From a virus, in IMG/VR virus record IMGVR_UViG_3300021197_000864, positions 1 to 64,000 of that record: a DNA stretch of 64,000 bases; one strand, given 5' to 3'. The translations under genes were made by a program, and so were the position numbers. The notes under the pieces are model-generated. The model saw nothing but the letters and a program-made list of their open reading frames with translations, had not been told where the DNA came from and searched no databases. Below are positions 9,188 through 18,000 of this stretch, in pieces. Position 1 is the stretch's first letter; each line of letters starts with the position of its first letter.

Positions 9188-9615
9188 TCATTCATAGTCA
9201 AGAATGTAGGGCTTATGGTATTATCAACAGGTTGCTGATATGTTTGACCAAATGCAGGTACGGGATTTTGTATGAAGTTATTTCCGTAAGTTTGGTCATA
9301 TTGACGCATTGTATCTCTAACTCTCTTTCGATTTTCTTCTTCTTTCTGTTTTCTAGACCAATATGCATCTATCTTTCTTTGCAATAAAATATCTTCTATT
9401 CTATCAAATAAAGTTAAATCGAATATTGCTTTCAGTATCATTATACCTCCTATGGTTAATATCCCAAACAATAGTGCATGGGTATAACCTGCATATGGAA
9501 ACATAAATCCATATTGGGTATAAAAATAAATATTAACGCCACTTACTGCGCCAACAAATAAAATCGTCATTACTAATCTTGTATCATCTTCTAAACTTGG
9601 CATTCTTTTTTCCAC
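9184..9615 (-). CDS. Two-helix membrane protein with charged C-terminal tail
   Basis: A 143-residue protein with transmembrane segments near residues 12-33 and 42-63, then a highly charged coiled helix (RKQKEEENRKRVRD) and a Gln/Pro-rich tail. It lies upstream of a second small membrane protein and a small GTPase. It may tether a soluble factor to the membrane. No family recognised. Confidence 0.65.
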   Translation of the reverse strand: MEKRMPSLEDDTRLVMTILFVGAVSGVNIYFYTQYGFMFPYAGYTHALLFGILTIGGIMILKAIFDLTLFDRIEDILLQRKIDAYWSRKQKEEENRKRVRDTMRQYDQTYGNNFIQNPVPAFGQTYQQPVDNTISPTFLTMNE

Positions 9616-9621
9616 CTATAT

Positions 9622-9921
9622 CTATGCGAAATTAACTGTGCAATTACCTGCTCCTGCATCAAATTCAACATAGCATCCTTGTGCTAATATTGCCCCATGT
9701 AAATCTTGCTCTAATGCTTTAGCAGTACCACCTGCATGCATATGAAGTCGCAATACTTCTTTTTTACCTGAAAGAGTGCTATTTGCACTGTCCCAAATTT
9801 TAATTGTGAATAATGCATTACTAGTAGAGGTCATGTGAACACTGACTAATCTGCATCTATCACTCGATACTAATGTTGATGAGGACAATACCCCACTAGT
9901 GTTACTACCTGAACCACTCAT
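9622..9921 (-). CDS. Small beta-rich protein, candidate capsid decoration protein
   Basis: About 99 residues from ATG 9921; a TTG four codons upstream is also possible, and neither has a clear ribosome site. Ser/Gly/Thr-rich start, then short beta-strand-like segments, with few Lys. It resembles in style the 117-residue protein next to the capsid gene. Both could be decoration or spike subunits. Inferred from place and composition. Confidence 0.45.
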   Translation of the reverse strand: MSGSGSNTSGVLSSSTLVSSDRCRLVSVHMTSTSNALFTIKIWDSANSTLSGKKEVLRLHMHAGGTAKALEQDLHGAILAQGCYVEFDAGAGNCTVNFA

Positions 9922-9969
9922 GCTTATTCCCAATCATTGAAACAAGGGGTTGCCTTATCAATCTTCGGT

Positions 9970-10386
9970 TCATTCTTCTAAATCAGAAACAACTTTTTCT
10001 TTTTTAGTTTTTAGTGAATCTTTTTTAGCAGCGTTAACTAAATCCTCAAATTTAGTAGGCGTTTCTGCCTTTGGTTTAGAAATAGTCTTTTTCTTTGGTT
10101 TTGTTTTCTTTTTAGTAGGAAATAAAGTTTCTGCTACTTCTTCTGATGAACCTTGTAGATTAAATTCTTTCTTAATTAATCTTAATTCATTAGCCCCAAA
10201 GTTAGAAATAGCCTCTCTATCTTCACCTGTCAATTCGACTACTAGCCCTGCATCTCCTAGCATACCTACTGCAATTCCAACAGGTACTACACAATTAACA
10301 TCATGGCTTATTTGGTAAACTGTACCGCCTCTTCTTAGTAGAAGTGGGCCATCATGTTTTACTCTTTTCAATTTTACATTACTCAT
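9970..10386 (-). CDS. Unknown protein with a basic Lys-rich tail
   Basis: The start is taken at ATG 10386 because GGAGGAAAAG lies just upstream; a longer frame would place this site inside the gene. The N-terminal 70 residues are beta-rich. Residues about 88-138 are low complexity (KKKTKPKKKT, then KAETPTKF and an acidic end). It may bind DNA or the inner capsid surface. No family recognised. Confidence 0.55.
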   Translation of the reverse strand: MSNVKLKRVKHDGPLLLRRGGTVYQISHDVNCVVPVGIAVGMLGDAGLVVELTGEDREAISNFGANELRLIKKEFNLQGSSEEVAETLFPTKKKTKPKKKTISKPKAETPTKFEDLVNAAKKDSLKTKKEKVVSDLEE

Positions 10387-10404
10387 TTTCTTTTCCTCCA
10401 TTAT

Positions 10405-10465
10405 AGTAATCTCATTCCCCTCAGTAAAGAAGGGAATAAGACTACGTTATTATAATGGTATATAT
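10405..10465 (-). promoter_or_regulatory. Hairpin and TATA-like box after the capsid genes
   Basis: On the minus strand AAATATATACC (about 10451-10462) is a TATA-like box, followed by an ATTCCC/GGGAAT hairpin (arms 10432-10437 and 10414-10419). It separates the capsid and decoration genes from the next gene and could be a promoter, a processing site or a weak terminator. Confidence 0.3.
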
Positions 10466-10473
10466 TTTCTATT

Positions 10474-10827
10474 TTAAAGGTTGCCCCATGCTCTTACTCG
10501 AACTGAACCACCGTTAGCATCATTAGCCAAAGTAGCGTTAGTACCATCTAATGCTGTAAACATAAGAGCAAAAGATGTTCCACTCTCATACGCACCTGCG
10601 GCACTAATTTCTACTAATGGTAACACTGCATTAGCATTGTCTGAACCTGTAATAGTTACGCAATGAAGTGATGAAAGGCCAAGAGCCGAAGCAGGGATTA
10701 CTGACCCTGCTGCGACTATTGACGTTACATCTATCAAAGCATCTACAACATATTCATCACCAACAGCCTTTGGAAGTGTAACTCCCTTATGGTCTGCAAG
10801 CAAAGTAACTGTATATGCTAAAGCCAT
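10474..10827 (-). CDS. Candidate capsid decoration protein next to the capsid gene
   Basis: A 117-residue protein with an AGGTGATTTGA site. Ala/Val/Ser/Gly-rich and predicted all-beta, with hardly any Lys. It follows the major capsid gene by nine bases. Codon use is richer in G and C than the window average, as in the capsid gene, which fits high expression. Role inferred. Confidence 0.5.
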   Translation of the reverse strand: MALAYTVTLLADHKGVTLPKAVGDEYVVDALIDVTSIVAAGSVIPASALGLSSLHCVTITGSDNANAVLPLVEISAAGAYESGTSFALMFTALDGTNATLANDANGGSVRVRAWGNL

Positions 10828-10836
10828 TCAAATCAC

Positions 10837-12213
10837 CTAAGCACTCTTAATGTTAGTAATCTTACCTTGACCCTTGAAGAAAGAACAGCAAGTTTCACCC
10901 ATTGTTCTGTACATTCCTTGGTTTCCAAGTTTACCGACACCGAATGGGTTTCCGTTAGTAATTCCATCCTCAAAGTATTGAGTTGGTTTCATAACAGATA
11001 GCCACATATGGTCTGTATCTAGGAACAGCATATCACTCAGTTCATTTGTTGAGTTACTACCAGTTGAAGGCATATCCTTTGCAGGGATTAGAGGGATATC
11101 AAAGTATGTTGCTACTCTAAATCCAACTTCTTGACCCTTTGCACCTTTTACACCATTATGTGTAGGAACAATCTCTTTCCTATCCATAAATCTTTCTTGG
11201 CTTTGTAGTAAGTCAGCAATGTGCTGAATAGTATCGTATCCTGTTAGAATACATTTTGGGTTTCCACCATTTTGACGGATTCTTCTAATCATACTATTAA
11301 TCATAGTGAGAGTTAGAACTCTAGCATCACCTGCTGCATATCCATCTCCAAAGTCAACCTCTGCATCCAAGAAAGAAGCAACACCTGTTGCAGCGTTACT
11401 ACTAATAGTAACACTTCTTGTTGTACCAAACAGATTAACTACATCTGCAACAACTGCGGAGTTATCTCCATTGTTTGCACCAGTAGTCAATAAGTTAGCA
11501 TTATACATAGCAGCGATTTCACCCGCAGAAGAAACAATCTTCATCAAAGAAGTATAGTTTCTTTCAATGTTTGTTGCTGTACCATCATCATATGATTCGT
11601 ATGGCATAACTAGCATTTTGCTTTGTGTTTCTGCATGATGCTTACCCATATCTTCTCTAACGATTGCACGAATGTCTCCGACACCATCATCAATAGCAGC
11701 CAATTCCATACCAAGTTCTGAGAACTCAAACAAATGAGCAACAGTTTTTGGACTTACGAATAATTTAGCGTATTCAGGTGAAAGTGGTCTAAACCCATTT
11801 GCACCGTCTAATGTTGCATTTTCTTCTACTCCACCAATTTGGTCTACTCTAGGTGCAGATAAATCAGCAGTGTTTGCAGCAACAGCAGTTGTTCCTGTTC
11901 CAAATGCAGAACCACTACCACCAGTAGGTCGGCTCTTTAGAACTCTCCATCCTGATGATGTGTAAGGTCTTTTTGCTAGAATTGAAAGAGGGTTAACCTC
12001 TTGGTTTAGCATTGACCATACTTTTTGTCCGTAAAGAACATTGTATAAATCTCCCAATCCACTTGCTGCACTAAACGGGTTTGATGCAGCGTCATGGGGC
12101 GTTCCGAATCCACCGACAACACCTGAACTCTTTAATAGAGCATTTCCGGCAGGGCCAGTTAATCCATAGGTTGCGGCTTCTAAATCTTTAATTGTGTTTG
12201 TGTATCCACTCAT
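10837..12213 (-). CDS. Major capsid protein, HK97-fold
   Basis: A 458-residue protein behind GGAGTGAGAAAAG. It follows a protease/scaffold gene and precedes decoration-like genes, the standard HK97-fold order. The sequence is Ala/Gly/Ser/Thr-rich, with a long N-terminal helical and Gly-rich arm (1-100), a central region with charged helices, and a C-terminal beta/loop region. The coding DNA is visibly richer in G and C than its neighbours, as for a very abundant protein. The fold is inferred from context. Confidence 0.8.
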   Translation of the reverse strand: MSGYTNTIKDLEAATYGLTGPAGNALLKSSGVVGGFGTPHDAASNPFSAASGLGDLYNVLYGQKVWSMLNQEVNPLSILAKRPYTSSGWRVLKSRPTGGSGSAFGTGTTAVAANTADLSAPRVDQIGGVEENATLDGANGFRPLSPEYAKLFVSPKTVAHLFEFSELGMELAAIDDGVGDIRAIVREDMGKHHAETQSKMLVMPYESYDDGTATNIERNYTSLMKIVSSAGEIAAMYNANLLTTGANNGDNSAVVADVVNLFGTTRSVTISSNAATGVASFLDAEVDFGDGYAAGDARVLTLTMINSMIRRIRQNGGNPKCILTGYDTIQHIADLLQSQERFMDRKEIVPTHNGVKGAKGQEVGFRVATYFDIPLIPAKDMPSTGSNSTNELSDMLFLDTDHMWLSVMKPTQYFEDGITNGNPFGVGKLGNQGMYRTMGETCCSFFKGQGKITNIKSA

Positions 12214-12225
12214 CTTTTCTCACTC

Positions 12226-13416
12226 CTAAAACTTCCTCGCTAGATTATGAATATCTCCCCAACTCATAGAAGATAACTCTTCTGATGTTGCAGGGAAACC
12301 TTCAGGTAATCCAAACGAAACTTCTTTTGCTTTTGCGATTTCAGTATCTTTAGCAGATAATGATTTGCGTAGTTCAGCAAACTCTTCTTTTAATGCTGCT
12401 ACTTCGGTACGAGCATCATATTCTGCTCTCTCATTAGCAGACTTTCTTACAGCCTGTTCTGAAACAAATCTTGTTTCAAATTGTTTTGATAAGTTTTCAT
12501 AAGCAATCTTTTCTAATTGCTCTGCTTTGAATTGTTCATAAGCCTTTTCAACATTTTCAGCAGATAAATCTAGTGATTTAAATTCTGATGCATCCCATTC
12601 TTTAGATACTTTTAGAGGTGCAGGAGTTGCAGTTGGGTTACCATTTACTACTACTTCTTCACCTGCTTCTATATGTACTAAGTCTTGGTCATCTAATGCT
12701 TTTGCTTCTTCACCATCATCAAGAGCCATTTCCATCTCATCTTTCCCGTCTTCAGTAGCCATGTACTCCATGTCTTCTTCCATTGGGGCTTCCATCGTTT
12801 CTTCTTCCTTATTGAGAGAATTAACTTGTTTCATCAAGTCATTCAACTCCTCAAGGGCTTTTTCTAACTTTTCAGTCATATTTTTTTCACCTTTTTCTTC
12901 CTTTAATATATCAAATTTGGCTTCAGGATTAATTCCTTTTTCGCAAATTGTGACTTCGTGTAATTCAAGACCATCTATTTCATTATATTCACCTAAATCA
13001 TTTGATTTACGGCTTCTTTTAGAAATAGCCTGACCTCCTATGCTAAAAGAACGCAATGTTCCTTTTCTAATATTTCTAGATATTTCTTTTGCTTTTTCAA
13101 TATCATCTCTTAATTTAATAACAACATAAAATCCAACGTCATCTACGTGAGTCTTATGCACTAAACCATTTTTATCTCTATAAGAATCAATTACTTCTCC
13201 TACTTGTACATTAGAATGGTTAGACATTACATTTCTAAATTTTTTATTAACCATGAAGCCATCAACAGCCTCTTCTAATGCCTTAATAGTAATCAAATCA
13301 TTTTGTTTATCTATCATTTCTATTGAAGCATAACCACCAATAATTAAATCATCTGACTTTAGAATACTAAAATCACGTGCATCTTGATTAACAAGACGCA
13401 TTGGGGCAGACAGCAT
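12226..13416 (-). CDS. Prohead maturation protease fused to scaffold
   Basis: About 396 residues from ATG 13416; a TTG two codons upstream is possible and the ribosome site is weak. Residues about 1-175 resemble S78/U35-type prohead proteases, with a His in MSNHSN and a Ser in LRSFSIGG as the likely catalytic pair. Then comes an acidic, coiled-coil-rich segment (175-370) typical of scaffold. The last 13 residues, MSWGDIHNLARKF, match a tryptophan motif at the ends of many other virion-module proteins. The gene sits directly upstream of the capsid gene. Confidence 0.8.
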   Translation of the reverse strand: MLSAPMRLVNQDARDFSILKSDDLIIGGYASIEMIDKQNDLITIKALEEAVDGFMVNKKFRNVMSNHSNVQVGEVIDSYRDKNGLVHKTHVDDVGFYVVIKLRDDIEKAKEISRNIRKGTLRSFSIGGQAISKRSRKSNDLGEYNEIDGLELHEVTICEKGINPEAKFDILKEEKGEKNMTEKLEKALEELNDLMKQVNSLNKEEETMEAPMEEDMEYMATEDGKDEMEMALDDGEEAKALDDQDLVHIEAGEEVVVNGNPTATPAPLKVSKEWDASEFKSLDLSAENVEKAYEQFKAEQLEKIAYENLSKQFETRFVSEQAVRKSANERAEYDARTEVAALKEEFAELRKSLSAKDTEIAKAKEVSFGLPEGFPATSEELSSMSWGDIHNLARKF

Positions 13417-13448
13417 TAGCAATATGTTTTTTTCAACGACTATATTAA

Positions 13449-16001
13449 CTAAGCGGTTTCAGATTCAGGTAAGTCTAATTTTTTATACCTGTCAAGTGTA
13501 ATATCCCATACTCCTTCATCTTCTTTAGTATCTAACATAGTTTGCTTTTTACCAGTCCATGTAACCCAAGTATCTTTACCATCTAAAGGTACAACCCTAA
13601 CATGTAATCTAGTATCAAACTTATCACCTTCTAGTTTATACTCATGATAACCATCCTTTTGTACTCCTAGTATTAATTTACCACTATCAATTACTTTACC
13701 TTCTTTAATACCCGATAAACTTATTTTAGCAGGAAACTTACCAGACTTACCAAATAAGTTATAAACATCAGATGTTGTTTCTATATCAAATAACCAAGCC
13801 ATACTTTTTTCTGATGTTTCAATAATAAAATCTAAATTATTATCCTCTCTTCTTTGAATTACAAAGTTTGCTTCTTTAGGATTTTTTTTTGGTTGCTTTT
13901 CTATTGTATCATTATTAGCCACAAAATTATCTTCTGTTTTATTATACACAATATCTTCTTGTCTAATTAACCATTTCTTTAATCTTTTCAAATCTGAATT
14001 AAAAGCAGTGCTTTCAAACTTATCCATATGATGTTCTTTAACAAACTCTACTATTTGTTCAAAAGTAACTGGCTCATCCATTTCTAATAATTTATTCTTT
14101 ATTGATAACCTCAACTCAGAACGCATACTTTTTATGGCTGCTTTCAAATCTTCTTTCCAAACATCAATATCATACAACGCCTTTTTCTCCATCAAGGTGT
14201 CACCACTAAAACCCATAATAGTAAATCCATCTAAATCATTTTTCAATAATATTTCTGCTTCACCATGTATATCATCAGTAATATACATCTTTTTGACACC
14301 TTTCAATCTATACTTAAATGGTTTATCTAAATCTTCCCAAATAGATTTTTTAGTTTTATCAGATAATAATTCTAAAGTTGCTAATTTATCAGATTCAGTA
14401 ACTTCAGGTATTTCAATTACTTTAGCAGAATACAAACTAAATCCTTCTTTAGTTTTCTTTACTTCATCAACCTTTACCCTAACTATTTCACCAACCTCAA
14501 CAGATTCTTTTGTATTCAACGCTTTCCCAACAGGAATATATGCTTTCTCTTTTAATTCCGTAGTTTTGTATTTTCTTGATTGTTCTGCGGTTACAGGCCC
14601 AATACCAATAGTATAAGAATATAAATCACTCTTAGTCTTTTTAGAATCTAATACTACAACATCTAAATCAACAAACTTTTTCCACTTAACCCATTTAGGA
14701 TTTTTTCTACTACCTATCTGATAAGTAGATTCTATATCTTTAATCACTACACCTTCTGACGCAGGTAGTTGCATTATAGTTTCAGAATAAGTACCTACTT
14801 CTTTGATAGAATCTGCTATCCTAGTATCTTTTTTAGACGGGAATGCTAAATCTTCTGAGGAATGTTGTGAATATTGATACATTAAAATATTAATTCTTTC
14901 TCTCAATGGTTCATCCATTAAATCTCTTTCTTCATGTCTCATTATATCAAATACATGGAGTCTAAGTTTTAATCCATCTACGGGTTTCTTGAACATATAA
15001 TTAATTACTGATGCTCTATGTAAAGGTTCTTCACCTCTAAATAACATTAGTTCTCCGTCTAATATACAATCTCCAAATTGTTTTTTATTTAATTGTTCTA
15101 CCTGTTCAGGACATTTATCAGTAATATCTTTTTGATTATAAGAATATATTTTTATCTTACCATCTATCTTGTGCAACTGAACCCTCATCCCATCATATTT
15201 TTCTTGGACAACATATTCACCACTAAAACCTTTTAATTGTTCCATATCATTTAATTCAAATATTCTATACATAGGTTTATTTGGAATTATAAAATTAATA
15301 TCTGCTTTTTCTTCTTCTGATTTAGTATCATCAGATTTTTTTATATTAATATCAACTAACTTATTCCATTGTACATTAGTATATTCTTCTAAAAATACTT
15401 TCTTTAAAAGAGACAACATACTACTAAACTTAGTTTTAATTCTCTTAGTATCTTTATTTTCACCATAGTGTTCAGAAATATATAATGGAATATCTTTAGA
15501 TTCTAAATCTAATCCCATAGCACCCTGAGTAATTTCATCAGGAAGAAGACCATGTTTTTCCCACGCCTCAGAAGGCAATGGAACATTGTGCGCTCTTAAT
15601 GCATAATGTATAAATGCAGCATATACACTATCATTAGATAGTAATGTATCTACTACATTATCACCTAACTGTTCTGCAAACGGGTCGCTTATTTCTTTAG
15701 ATTCAAATCTCAATGATTTAACCGCATCATATAATTTTTTTGCTTGCGTAGAAGTTACATCTTCTACCCTTTCATCAAATAAAATATCTTCATCCAAATG
15801 TTTTTTTAATAATCCTGTAAAAGCATCTAAAGAATCAAATTGAGTCCGTATAGACTTTACAGTTTTTTTCCATTTTTTACTGTATTCTTTTGGGTCTTCT
15901 AATGCAGATAAATATGAAAATCTAGTTCGCTCAAAAAAATCTAATACGCGCTTTGTTAGCACATCTTTTTTCTTTTCAAATACTATACCTGAAATTGACA
16001 T
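13449..16001 (-). CDS. ATP-dependent DNA ligase, long form, in the virion module
   Basis: An 850-residue protein behind GAGTGGTTAA. Nucleotidyltransferase motifs are intact: motif I EKYDGMR with adenylated K268, III LDGEL (314-318), IIIa FDIMR (351-355), IV EGVVIKD (416-422) and V WVKWKK (437-442), then an OB domain with a DxD-type VKVDEVKK segment. Residues about 711-815 (FVIQRRED start, GDKFDTRLHVRVVP near 792) loosely recall the phosphoesterase domain of LigD without its catalytic His, a low-certainty reading. It seals nicks. Its place beside protease and capsid genes suggests it may act in packaging or be carried in the virion. Confidence 0.88.
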   Translation of the reverse strand: MSISGIVFEKKKDVLTKRVLDFFERTRFSYLSALEDPKEYSKKWKKTVKSIRTQFDSLDAFTGLLKKHLDEDILFDERVEDVTSTQAKKLYDAVKSLRFESKEISDPFAEQLGDNVVDTLLSNDSVYAAFIHYALRAHNVPLPSEAWEKHGLLPDEITQGAMGLDLESKDIPLYISEHYGENKDTKRIKTKFSSMLSLLKKVFLEEYTNVQWNKLVDINIKKSDDTKSEEEKADINFIIPNKPMYRIFELNDMEQLKGFSGEYVVQEKYDGMRVQLHKIDGKIKIYSYNQKDITDKCPEQVEQLNKKQFGDCILDGELMLFRGEEPLHRASVINYMFKKPVDGLKLRLHVFDIMRHEERDLMDEPLRERINILMYQYSQHSSEDLAFPSKKDTRIADSIKEVGTYSETIMQLPASEGVVIKDIESTYQIGSRKNPKWVKWKKFVDLDVVVLDSKKTKSDLYSYTIGIGPVTAEQSRKYKTTELKEKAYIPVGKALNTKESVEVGEIVRVKVDEVKKTKEGFSLYSAKVIEIPEVTESDKLATLELLSDKTKKSIWEDLDKPFKYRLKGVKKMYITDDIHGEAEILLKNDLDGFTIMGFSGDTLMEKKALYDIDVWKEDLKAAIKSMRSELRLSIKNKLLEMDEPVTFEQIVEFVKEHHMDKFESTAFNSDLKRLKKWLIRQEDIVYNKTEDNFVANNDTIEKQPKKNPKEANFVIQRREDNNLDFIIETSEKSMAWLFDIETTSDVYNLFGKSGKFPAKISLSGIKEGKVIDSGKLILGVQKDGYHEYKLEGDKFDTRLHVRVVPLDGKDTWVTWTGKKQTMLDTKEDEGVWDITLDRYKKLDLPESETA

Positions 16002-16010
16002 TTAACCACT

Positions 16011-16760
16011 CTATTCGTGTAGATTAAACCCATATTTTCTTTCCATTTGAGCGCGGCCACCATGTTCAGCATCCATATAAGTTGTGCCTTCTAAACCTAA
16101 TTTTTTGACTAGTGCTTTTAGTTCTGAATATTCTTTTTCGTATCTAGCAAAATCAGAGTCCTTTTTAGGGCTAGAATTAAATTTTTCAAATGCTTCTATA
16201 AACTGAGCATCCAAATCTTCTAGTTCTCCTTTTGCAATACTATCCATTTCTAAACTTCTAACTAAATCTAATCCTTTTGCTACTGTTAATAGTCTCTTTA
16301 GCATAATTGCTTTACCCAAAGAATCGTGTAAATCACCAATCTGTTGAGTCAATCTTTGTTCGTCTTCTAATAGTTTTTTCTGCCTTCTACCTTGTGTTGC
16401 ATCAAATCCCATAGAATTTTTATCTGAACCTGTAATTTCTAATTCTTCTAGTTCAGTATTAACATCATCTAAATCTTTCTGCAATTCTCTAATTCTCATT
16501 TGTTTTTCTCTATCTCTTTCATCAGATAAGAAATCTTTCATTACTGATTTACCAACGTAACCATATCCTTCTTCACCAGTAGGATTTGCTATTTTTTCTT
16601 CTTTAGGATTTTTAGGAGGGCTTTTCAACTTAACTTCTTCACCCATAACATCTTGGTCATTAGCAACAGTAGTTCCATCATTAAATTCAGCCAAAACTTC
16701 TTTTGCTTTCAATATTGCTAGTTCAATCATTTTTTCTTCTTTTGTTACTCTTTCCGGCAT
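16011..16760 (-). CDS. Coiled-coil protein, candidate internal or scaffold protein
   Basis: The start is taken at ATG 16760 because GGGGTGAAAAAA lies just upstream, giving about 249 residues. Acidic and Lys-rich, with a long coiled-coil region (about 75-160). No enzyme motif. It lies between the short MSW proteins and the ligase and could be an additional scaffold or core protein. Confidence 0.55.
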   Translation of the reverse strand: MPERVTKEEKMIELAILKAKEVLAEFNDGTTVANDQDVMGEEVKLKSPPKNPKEEKIANPTGEEGYGYVGKSVMKDFLSDERDREKQMRIRELQKDLDDVNTELEELEITGSDKNSMGFDATQGRRQKKLLEDEQRLTQQIGDLHDSLGKAIMLKRLLTVAKGLDLVRSLEMDSIAKGELEDLDAQFIEAFEKFNSSPKKDSDFARYEKEYSELKALVKKLGLEGTTYMDAEHGGRAQMERKYGFNLHE

Positions 16761-16765
16761 TTTTT

Positions 16766-16993
16766 TCACCCCTCAATTCTTTCCACAATTTTGTGAATAT
16801 CATCCCAATCCATTTTAGATATTACATCACTTGAAGGAGCAGCACCATTTACCATAGCAGGTTTAGGAGATGTAGAAACTACAAATCCTGATTTCATTAA
16901 TAAATTATCTTGTCTATATACTGTATCTTCTAGTGCTTTCACTTTATCAACTAACTCTTTCATTAGCATAAGCATTTCATTTTCTTCACTCAT
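16766..16993 (-). CDS. Short protein ending in the tryptophan motif (MDWDDIHKIVERIEG)
   Basis: A 75-residue protein behind AGGAGGGGTTAA. It has a helical, acidic N-terminal half, a Ser/Pro/Gly-rich linker, and a C-terminus MDWDDIHKIVERIEG closely similar to the last residues of the protease/scaffold (MSWGDIHNLARKF). The shared tail suggests both bind the same partner, perhaps the inner capsid face. Confidence 0.6.
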   Translation of the reverse strand: MSEENEMLMLMKELVDKVKALEDTVYRQDNLLMKSGFVVSTSPKPAMVNGAAPSSDVISKMDWDDIHKIVERIEG

Positions 16994-17311
16994 TTAACCC
17001 CTCCTCTTTAATTTACCATCTGAATCAAATTGAAAGGATACTACTTCTGTACCATCTTTTTCTGCAACATCAATATAAAACCCGTCTCCATCAAGGCTCA
17101 ACTCTATTTTAAGAAAACGGCCAAGACCTGCCATTACCTCTCCACTATCAATATCTCCTTGTAATTGTTTTAATTTTTCTTCGGTATAATCGCTTTCATC
17201 AAATACATTCCTATTTAGGAAGTTATCTACTTCCTTTTCTAAAATCCCTATAAATGTTCTTATATCTCTTGCTACCTTACGTTCTTTCTTCAATGTCGTT
17301 TCCCAACTCAT
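16994..17311 (-). CDS. Short MSW-headed protein (MSWETTLKK)
   Basis: A 105-residue protein behind AAAGGTGATTTGAA. It begins MSWETTLKK, then an acidic alpha/beta body. Three consecutive genes share the leader GGTGATTT(A/G)(G/A)AATGAGTTGG, pointing to tandem duplication of the start region. No family recognised. Confidence 0.6.
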   Translation of the reverse strand: MSWETTLKKERKVARDIRTFIGILEKEVDNFLNRNVFDESDYTEEKLKQLQGDIDSGEVMAGLGRFLKIELSLDGDGFYIDVAEKDGTEVVSFQFDSDGKLKRRG

Positions 17312-17640
17312 TTCAAATCACCTTTCTTACTTGGATATACCATACTTCGTAACTGATTATACAAAGTCTCGTAATCCTTCCTTAGTTCTGCTGCTGACGC
17401 TACAATACTTAAGTTCTTTTCATCAAACCCATTTAATTTTTTAGTTAGTTTCTTATCACTTTTAATTAATTCAACTTTCTTCATCTCATCTATAAGAGTA
17501 GATAGTTTAGTTAAATCTTGACCAAAATATTCAGAAGGTTGAGTAGATTGAAGTAATTTCTTCAATTTCTTTTTTTCTTTAGGTTCTAGTTTTTCCAATA
17601 AACCACTATCTGCTTTTTGAAGTGTATATTGCCAACTCAT
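17308..17640 (-). CDS. Short MSW-headed protein (MSWQYTLQK)
   Basis: A 110-residue, mostly helical, Lys/Glu/Leu-rich protein that begins MSWQYTLQKAD and overlaps the next gene by four bases. It has the same leader as its two neighbours. Unknown function; candidate virion or assembly protein because of the shared N-terminus. Confidence 0.6.
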   Translation of the reverse strand: MSWQYTLQKADSGLLEKLEPKEKKKLKKLLQSTQPSEYFGQDLTKLSTLIDEMKKVELIKSDKKLTKKLNGFDEKNLSIVASAAELRKDYETLYNQLRSMVYPSKKGDLK

Positions 17641-17646
17641 TCTAAA

Positions 17647-18000
17647 TCACCTTTTCATTCTACTATCTATATCATAGCCAAATACTTTAGATTCTCTACC
17701 ATCATAAAACTCTTGAAACTCTTTTAAGAGTCTTGCAAGTTTTCTAATTTTAGATAGTTCAAACTCATCTTTTTCTCTTAGACCATCATTAGCCACTAAT
17801 AACGTATCTTCAAACTCATCTAATCCAACATCTCTAATTATATCTGCCAAAGCATCTCCAATATCACTTTGATATGGCGCTACACCATCTTCGCTGTTAC
17901 TTTTGTTTCCTTCCCTTTTTACTTTAACTCTATTAAACTCTGCATCTTCATCTTCAGGATAAGGATAATACTTATATTTAATTATATTTTTCCAACTCAT
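17647..18000 (-). CDS. Short MSW-headed protein (MSWKNIIKY)
   Basis: A 117-residue protein that begins MSWKNIIKYKYY, then an acidic segment and a helical half. It overlaps the 449-residue gene upstream by four bases. Third member of the run of MSW-headed genes. No domain recognised. Confidence 0.6.
   Translation of the reverse strand: MSWKNIIKYKYYPYPEDEDAEFNRVKVKREGNKSNSEDGVAPYQSDIGDALADIIRDVGLDEFEDTLLVANDGLREKDEFELSKIRKLARLLKEFQEFYDGRESKVFGYDIDSRMKR

Noticed and set aside
9950-10318. A 122-codon plus-strand frame opposite the Lys-tailed protein
   Set aside because: Shadow of a low-complexity minus-strand gene (Phe/Ser runs opposite Lys/Glu codons), with no promoter or neighbours on that strand.
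14134-14616. A 160-codon plus-strand frame inside the 850-residue ligase gene
   Set aside because: It is antisense to a protein with intact catalytic motifs, has no good ribosome site, and its composition is that of a reverse-strand shadow.
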